Below, piece after piece: positions 60,582-64,000 of a DNA stretch of 64,000 bases. The stretch's first letter is position 1. Each line of letters begins with the position of its first letter. The notes below the pieces were generated by a model. That model worked only from the letters and a program-made list of their open reading frames with translations. It searched no databases and was not told the DNA's origin. The translations under genes were made by a program, and so were the position numbers. The DNA comes from Pseudonocardia sp. TRM90224 (GTDB taxonomy: Bacteria > Actinomycetota > Actinomycetes > Mycobacteriales > Pseudonocardiaceae): assembly GCF_021245725.1 (NCBI RefSeq), contig NZ_JAJGSX010000003.1, positions 62,001 through 126,000 on the forward strand. The letters are read 5' to 3'.

Positions 60582-61784
60582 TCACCCGACCGGGGCCCGG
60601 CCGAGCTTGACCACCTGCGGCACGGCGAGCAGCACGAGCGACCCCACGACGATCAACACGGCGCTGACCTGCAGAACCACGGTGATCCCCGCCGTGTCCG
60701 CGACCAGTCCGACCAGCACGTAGCTGAGCGGGACAGCCGAGAGCTCACCGAACTGGGTCCAGGCGTTGATCCGCCCCAGCTGTTCGGCGGGGAGGTGCTC
60801 GGCGAGCGCGGTGGCCCAGGCCACCGACGCCACGTCGAGCCCGATCCCGGTCAGCGCAGCGGCAGCGACGACAACCACGAGCGGCGCTTCCAACCCGACG
60901 GCGAGCAACGGCGCTGCGAACATCGTCGACGCGATGGTGGCGACGACCATCGGCCGGCGCATCGGTAGCCGCAACGCGACGACGGAACCCACCACCAGCC
61001 CGACGCCCAGCCCGGACTGCACCACCCCCCACGCGTGCTCACCGCCGTAGTACCGGGCCGCCGCGACCGGGCCGAGCAGCACCCAACCGGCGAGGTAGAG
61101 CCCGACAACAACAACGCCGCTCACCGAGTACGTCCACACCCACGTCGTCGTGCGGAACACCTGCCAGCCGTCGGCCAGGTCGCCGAGGAACGAGCGGCCG
61201 GACCCCAGCCGCGGAAGCCCGAGCCGCACCAGGAGCCCGGCCGCGACGAGGTGCGCCGCCGCGTCCACCGCGAGCGACCACGCCGGTCCCGCGAACGCGA
61301 GGATCAGCCCGCTCGCGGCGGGCGCCGCGATCCGGATGACGTTCACCGGGAGCCGCAACAACGCCGTCGCCCGCTGGACCTGGTGCACCGCCACCAGCTG
61401 CGGCACGACGGCCTGCTCGATCGGCATCCGGAACGCCGCGGCGGCGCCGAAGACCGCGCTGAGCACCGCCAGCCGGCCGACGGTCGCGGCACCGGTCACC
61501 ACCCGCACAACAACAACCGACTGCACAACACCCGCGACGAGCGAGCCTCCCACCAGCAGCGCGCCTCGTGGCAGGCGGTCGGCCAGCACACCGCCCAGCA
61601 GCACGGTCAGGAGTTGGGGAACGCTGGTCGCCGCCAGCACCACCGCCAGGCCGGTCGGTGCGGGGTCGACGTCCAGCACGGCCGCGGCGAGCGCGATCGG
61701 CGCCATCGCCGTGCCGATCCTGGCGACCACCATCGCAGCGGCGAACCGGACGAACCGACGGTTGCGCGCGAGGGCGGTGGACAC
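60582..61784 (-). CDS. MFS transporter
   Basis: A 400-residue MFS protein with about 10-12 TM helices. Motif A-like GGVLADRLPRGALL after TM2 and the central loop (LGSGRSFLGDLADGWQVFR) suggest the MFS_3/tetracycline-like exporter group. Substrate unknown. GTG 61782-61784. Its stop lies directly beside the parS site. Confidence 0.88.
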   Translation of the reverse strand: MSTALARNRRFVRFAAAMVVARIGTAMAPIALAAAVLDVDPAPTGLAVVLAATSVPQLLTVLLGGVLADRLPRGALLVGGSLVAGVVQSVVVVRVVTGAATVGRLAVLSAVFGAAAAFRMPIEQAVVPQLVAVHQVQRATALLRLPVNVIRIAAPAASGLILAFAGPAWSLAVDAAAHLVAAGLLVRLGLPRLGSGRSFLGDLADGWQVFRTTTWVWTYSVSGVVVVGLYLAGWVLLGPVAAARYYGGEHAWGVVQSGLGVGLVVGSVVALRLPMRRPMVVATIASTMFAAPLLAVGLEAPLVVVVAAAALTGIGLDVASVAWATALAEHLPAEQLGRINAWTQFGELSAVPLSYVLVGLVADTAGITVVLQVSAVLIVVGSLVLLAVPQVVKLGRAPVG

Positions 61785-61940
61785 GGCGCCAGAACGTAGT
61801 CACGTCTGTCGGCAAAGTATTGATCGACCGTTGTGTTCGTCTTCGTGAAAGCAGGTTCGCCCGGTAGTGGCCTGAATCTTGCGGAGTTCGGCCCTCAGAC
61901 CGCTGTTGTCGATCGGGTGTCGAGGCGAAGCATCGAAGCC

Positions 61941-62363
61941 ATGCCGTCCCTCCCCGAATCCGCCCGCTCGCTGATCACGAACGGCGCGCTGGGCCATTGC
62001 GTCACCCTCAACCCCGACGGCAGCCCGCAGGTCAGCGCCGTCTGGGTCGATGTCGAGGGCGACCAGCTCCTGATGGGTCACTTCGCCGAGTACAAGAAGA
62101 TCAAGAATCTGCGGCGCGACCCGCGGATCGTCCTCTCGTTCGCCGGCCCCGAACCGCTGCCGAACGGGATGCACCCGAACCTCGTCGTGCACGGCAAGGC
62201 CGAGGTGACCGAGGGCGGCGCCGCGGAGCTGATCACCAAGCTCGCGAAGGTGTACGTCGGGCCCGACTTCGACTTCCCGCTCCCGCCCGGCCCGCCGCCC
62301 GGGTACGTCGTCCGGATCACGGTGGACCGGGTGGGCGGGGTCGGCCCCTGGATCAGCGGCTGA
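61941..62363 (+). CDS. PPOX-class (probably F420-dependent) flavin/deazaflavin oxidoreductase
   Basis: A 140-residue split-barrel protein. Features: VTLNPDGSPQVSAVWVDVEGDQLLM (NPDGSPQVSAVWVD), RRDPRIVLSF and the C-terminal YVVRITVDRVGGVGPW, matching TIGR03618-like PPOX F420 enzymes such as M. tuberculosis Rv1155. ATG 61941 is used; the frame extends upstream without similarity. 3' end overlaps the convergent MFS gene by 11 bp. Confidence 0.88.
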   Translation: MPSLPESARSLITNGALGHCVTLNPDGSPQVSAVWVDVEGDQLLMGHFAEYKKIKNLRRDPRIVLSFAGPEPLPNGMHPNLVVHGKAEVTEGGAAELITKLAKVYVGPDFDFPLPPGPPPGYVVRITVDRVGGVGPWISG

Positions 62364-63540
62364 GCCGCTCGACGCTCGCCCAGCGCACCAGCGGCGGCGT
62401 GGCCAGGCCCGCCGCCGCCAGCAGCACCCCGACGCCGATCCAGCCCAGCTGACCCCCTCCGATGAGGAGACCGGTCAGGATCGCCGGCGCTGCGCTCTCC
62501 CCGAGACCGACCCCGATTCCCCAAACACCCTGGTACTGGCCGTGCGCGTGCGGCGCGGCGAGAGTGAACGAGAGGCTGAACGACGCCGCGGCCTGGAGCA
62601 GCTCGCCGAAGGAGTGCACCAGCACCGCCGCAGCGAGCAGCAACACGGTCGGCACCGGCGGCAGGCCGGCCGTGAGCGCGAACAGCACGACAGCGGCGAC
62701 GAAGACCCAGCCCGACCTGCGCGCGGCCCGTGCGGCCGACGCCGGCTCGTCCAGCCCGCGCCCGACCCGGACCTGGAAGAGCACGCACATCACCGTGTTG
62801 ACCAGGAAGACCGGCGCAACCGCCCACATCGGGGCGTTGGTCGCGGTGGCCACCCACAGCGGGAGCGCGATCGTGAGCACGCCGTACTGCACGGTCATGA
62901 CGCCGTTCACCGCGGTGACGGCGAGGTAGCGACCGTCGCGGACAGCCGCCCACCTGCGTACCGGGCGAGGAACAGCGCCTGCGGTCAGCACGTCCGGCAG
63001 CGGACGGTAGAGCACAGCGGCAACGAGGAACGTGAGCACGTCGAGCCCGATCATGGCGAGGTAGACGGGCCGGGAGTCGATGGCCAGCACGACGCCTGCG
63101 AGCACCGTTCCGACGGAGATCCCGAGGTTGGCCGCGGCGCGCAGCATGCCGCGGGCCCGGGCCGCGCCCGCCGTGCCGAACAACCCGGCGAGCAACGCTC
63201 CCCTGGCCGCGTTGCTCCCGGCGAGCCCGATCGCCGCGAGGGTGGCGACCGGCACGAACGCCTGCACCGAGCCCACGACGGCATAGCCGGCGGTGGCCAC
63301 GGCTTCGAGCCCGAGCATGGCGATCGCGACCCGCCGCGGCTCGGTGACGTCGGCCCACGCCCCGATCGGCACGCCGACCAGCACCCCCACAACACCGGCG
63401 ACCGTCAGGCCCACCCCGACCTCGATCGGCGAGAGACCGGCCGAGGTCACCAGGAACAGGACGCCCGAGGTCAGCCACAGCCCGTTCCCCATCGAGCTGA
63501 TGCCCGTCGCGACGACCAGCAGGCGAAGTGCACCGGACAT
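62353..63540 (-). CDS. MFS transporter
   Basis: A 395-residue MFS protein with about 12 TM helices; motif A-like GVPIGAWADVTEPRRVAI after TM2. DHA1-type pattern; substrate unknown. ATG 63538-63540. It is divergent from the ABATE-domain gene across a 75-bp gap with an inverted repeat, so the ABATE protein may control it. Confidence 0.88.
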   Translation of the reverse strand: MSGALRLLVVATGISSMGNGLWLTSGVLFLVTSAGLSPIEVGVGLTVAGVVGVLVGVPIGAWADVTEPRRVAIAMLGLEAVATAGYAVVGSVQAFVPVATLAAIGLAGSNAARGALLAGLFGTAGAARARGMLRAAANLGISVGTVLAGVVLAIDSRPVYLAMIGLDVLTFLVAAVLYRPLPDVLTAGAVPRPVRRWAAVRDGRYLAVTAVNGVMTVQYGVLTIALPLWVATATNAPMWAVAPVFLVNTVMCVLFQVRVGRGLDEPASAARAARRSGWVFVAAVVLFALTAGLPPVPTVLLLAAAVLVHSFGELLQAAASFSLSFTLAAPHAHGQYQGVWGIGVGLGESAAPAILTGLLIGGGQLGWIGVGVLLAAAGLATPPLVRWASVERLSR

Positions 63541-63557
63541 CCCGTCCTCCAGTAACT

Positions 63558-63576
63558 GTCATTTGGCACTAATGAC
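63558..63576. promoter_or_regulatory. Inverted repeat between MFS and ABATE-domain genes
   Basis: GTCATT-TGGCACT-AATGAC, 6-bp arms and 7-nt spacer, lies in an unusually AT-rich 75-bp divergent promoter region. It is a plausible operator, with the adjacent ABATE-domain protein as candidate regulator. Confidence 0.6.
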
Positions 63577-63615
63577 TATTACAACAGGCTAGGTCGAAGC
63601 CGGTAAGCTGCACAA

Positions 63616-64000
63616 GTGGACTTCGAGGCTTACGCCACGGGCGTCGTCGAGCTGGTGAACCGCCCGCTCGACTCCGTCGACGCCATCAAGGAGCTGCTTA
63701 GCGACCGCGGCTGGTCACAACGCCGCGTGGAGCCGGACGACGTCGAGGTGCTCCAGGGCGTGCGCGCCCGGCTCGCCGAGGTCGTCGAGAATTCGGTCAA
63801 CAATGACGAGAAAGCGGTCGTGGCCAACCTGAACTCGCTGCTCACGGCTCACCCGATCCGCCCGCAGATCTCCGGCCACGACGCGCGCAGCTGGCACCTG
63901 CACGTCGCCGACGACGGCGCTTCGGCAGTGGAAGTGCTGGTCAGCGAGGCGCTGTTCGGGTTGGCGCTGGTCGTCACGGAGGTCGGGGCGACCAGGCTGG
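63616..64000 (+). CDS. ABATE-domain (CGNR zinc-finger) protein, 3' end outside window
   Basis: From GTG 63616 the frame is open to the window edge (128 residues). It matches the N-terminal ABATE domain of putative stress-induced transcription regulators: AIKELLSDRGWSQRRVEPDDVEVLQGVRARL (EVLQGVRARL) and PQISGHDARSWHLHVAD. The C-terminal CGNR zinc finger would lie beyond the edge. Divergent from an MFS exporter. Confidence 0.85.
   Translation, partial: MDFEAYATGVVELVNRPLDSVDAIKELLSDRGWSQRRVEPDDVEVLQGVRARLAEVVENSVNNDEKAVVANLNSLLTAHPIRPQISGHDARSWHLHVADDGASAVEVLVSEALFGLALVVTEVGATRL

Overview
The window comes from a high-GC actinomycete, most likely Pseudonocardia or a close relative in the Pseudonocardiaceae. 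The clearest marker is the conserved origin-proximal cell-envelope cluster tRNA-Leu, fhaA, fhaB, pstP, rodA, pbpA, pknA, pknB, trpG, crgA, PH-domain gene, rhomboid, ppiA (43.9-57.2 kb). A near-consensus ParB site (parS) at 60.57 kb, frequent GTG and TTG starts, many 1-4 bp start/stop overlaps and two probable F420-dependent enzymes agree with this. The genus is an inference from gene order and composition; no database search was possible.

Region by region. 1-13 kb is a long minus-strand block: a small membrane protein, an Fpg/Nei glycosylase, a LytS-type histidine kinase, an S49 peptidase, a LytTR response regulator, a Pro-rich DUF485-like protein, two SSS symporters that share an unusual extracytoplasmic insert, a DUF485-actP pair, a rhodanese and a truncated DUF4328 protein. 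By analogy with LytS/LytTR systems of other bacteria it looks like a carboxylate-sensing and uptake module. 13-20 kb holds a cytochrome P450 divergent from a DHA2 exporter fused to three carboxypeptidase-regulatory-like repeats, a tandem operator between them, an Ogt methyltransferase, a TetR regulator and a lipoprotein. 20-30 kb is mixed housekeeping: DUF574 methyltransferase, MsrA, gamma-glutamyltransferase, imine-reductase-like enzyme with MerR regulator, UDP-glucose dehydrogenase and a TM0106-type RecB-like nuclease. 30-33 kb is a copper block (membrane protein, YcnI-like, CopC, CopD). 33-35.5 kb has a flavin disulfide reductase, an NAD(P)-binding protein and a hotdog thioesterase.

35.7-38.5 kb encodes alcohol dehydrogenase, amidohydrolase and DUF59 protein, the accessory set normally found beside soluble propane-type diiron monooxygenases, here without any monooxygenase genes. 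39-43.4 kb has a methyltransferase, a MetE-like protein, an LLM oxidoreductase, an IclR regulator, a DUF2630 protein and a frameshifted uridine-kinase-like gene that runs into a low-complexity repeat tract. The pknB cluster follows. The right end has a hydrolase, a secreted protein, small enzymes, two MFS transporters around a PPOX-type flavoprotein, and the start of an ABATE-domain regulator.

The most unusual signals are non-coding. Ten copies of a 15-bp palindrome (GGAAAGTGGCTTTCC, one copy with a single change) occur as five pairs, each pair with exactly 30 bp start to start, mostly just after gene ends (17.8, 29.9, 32.95, 38.66 and 38.78 kb). A second family of 61-bp hairpins (22-bp arms, 17-nt loop) occurs at 1.31 and 22.93 kb. 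Also notable are a long imperfect inverted repeat upstream of crgA and a 22-residue Cys-rich micro-ORF followed by a perfect 30-bp palindrome at 55.7 kb.
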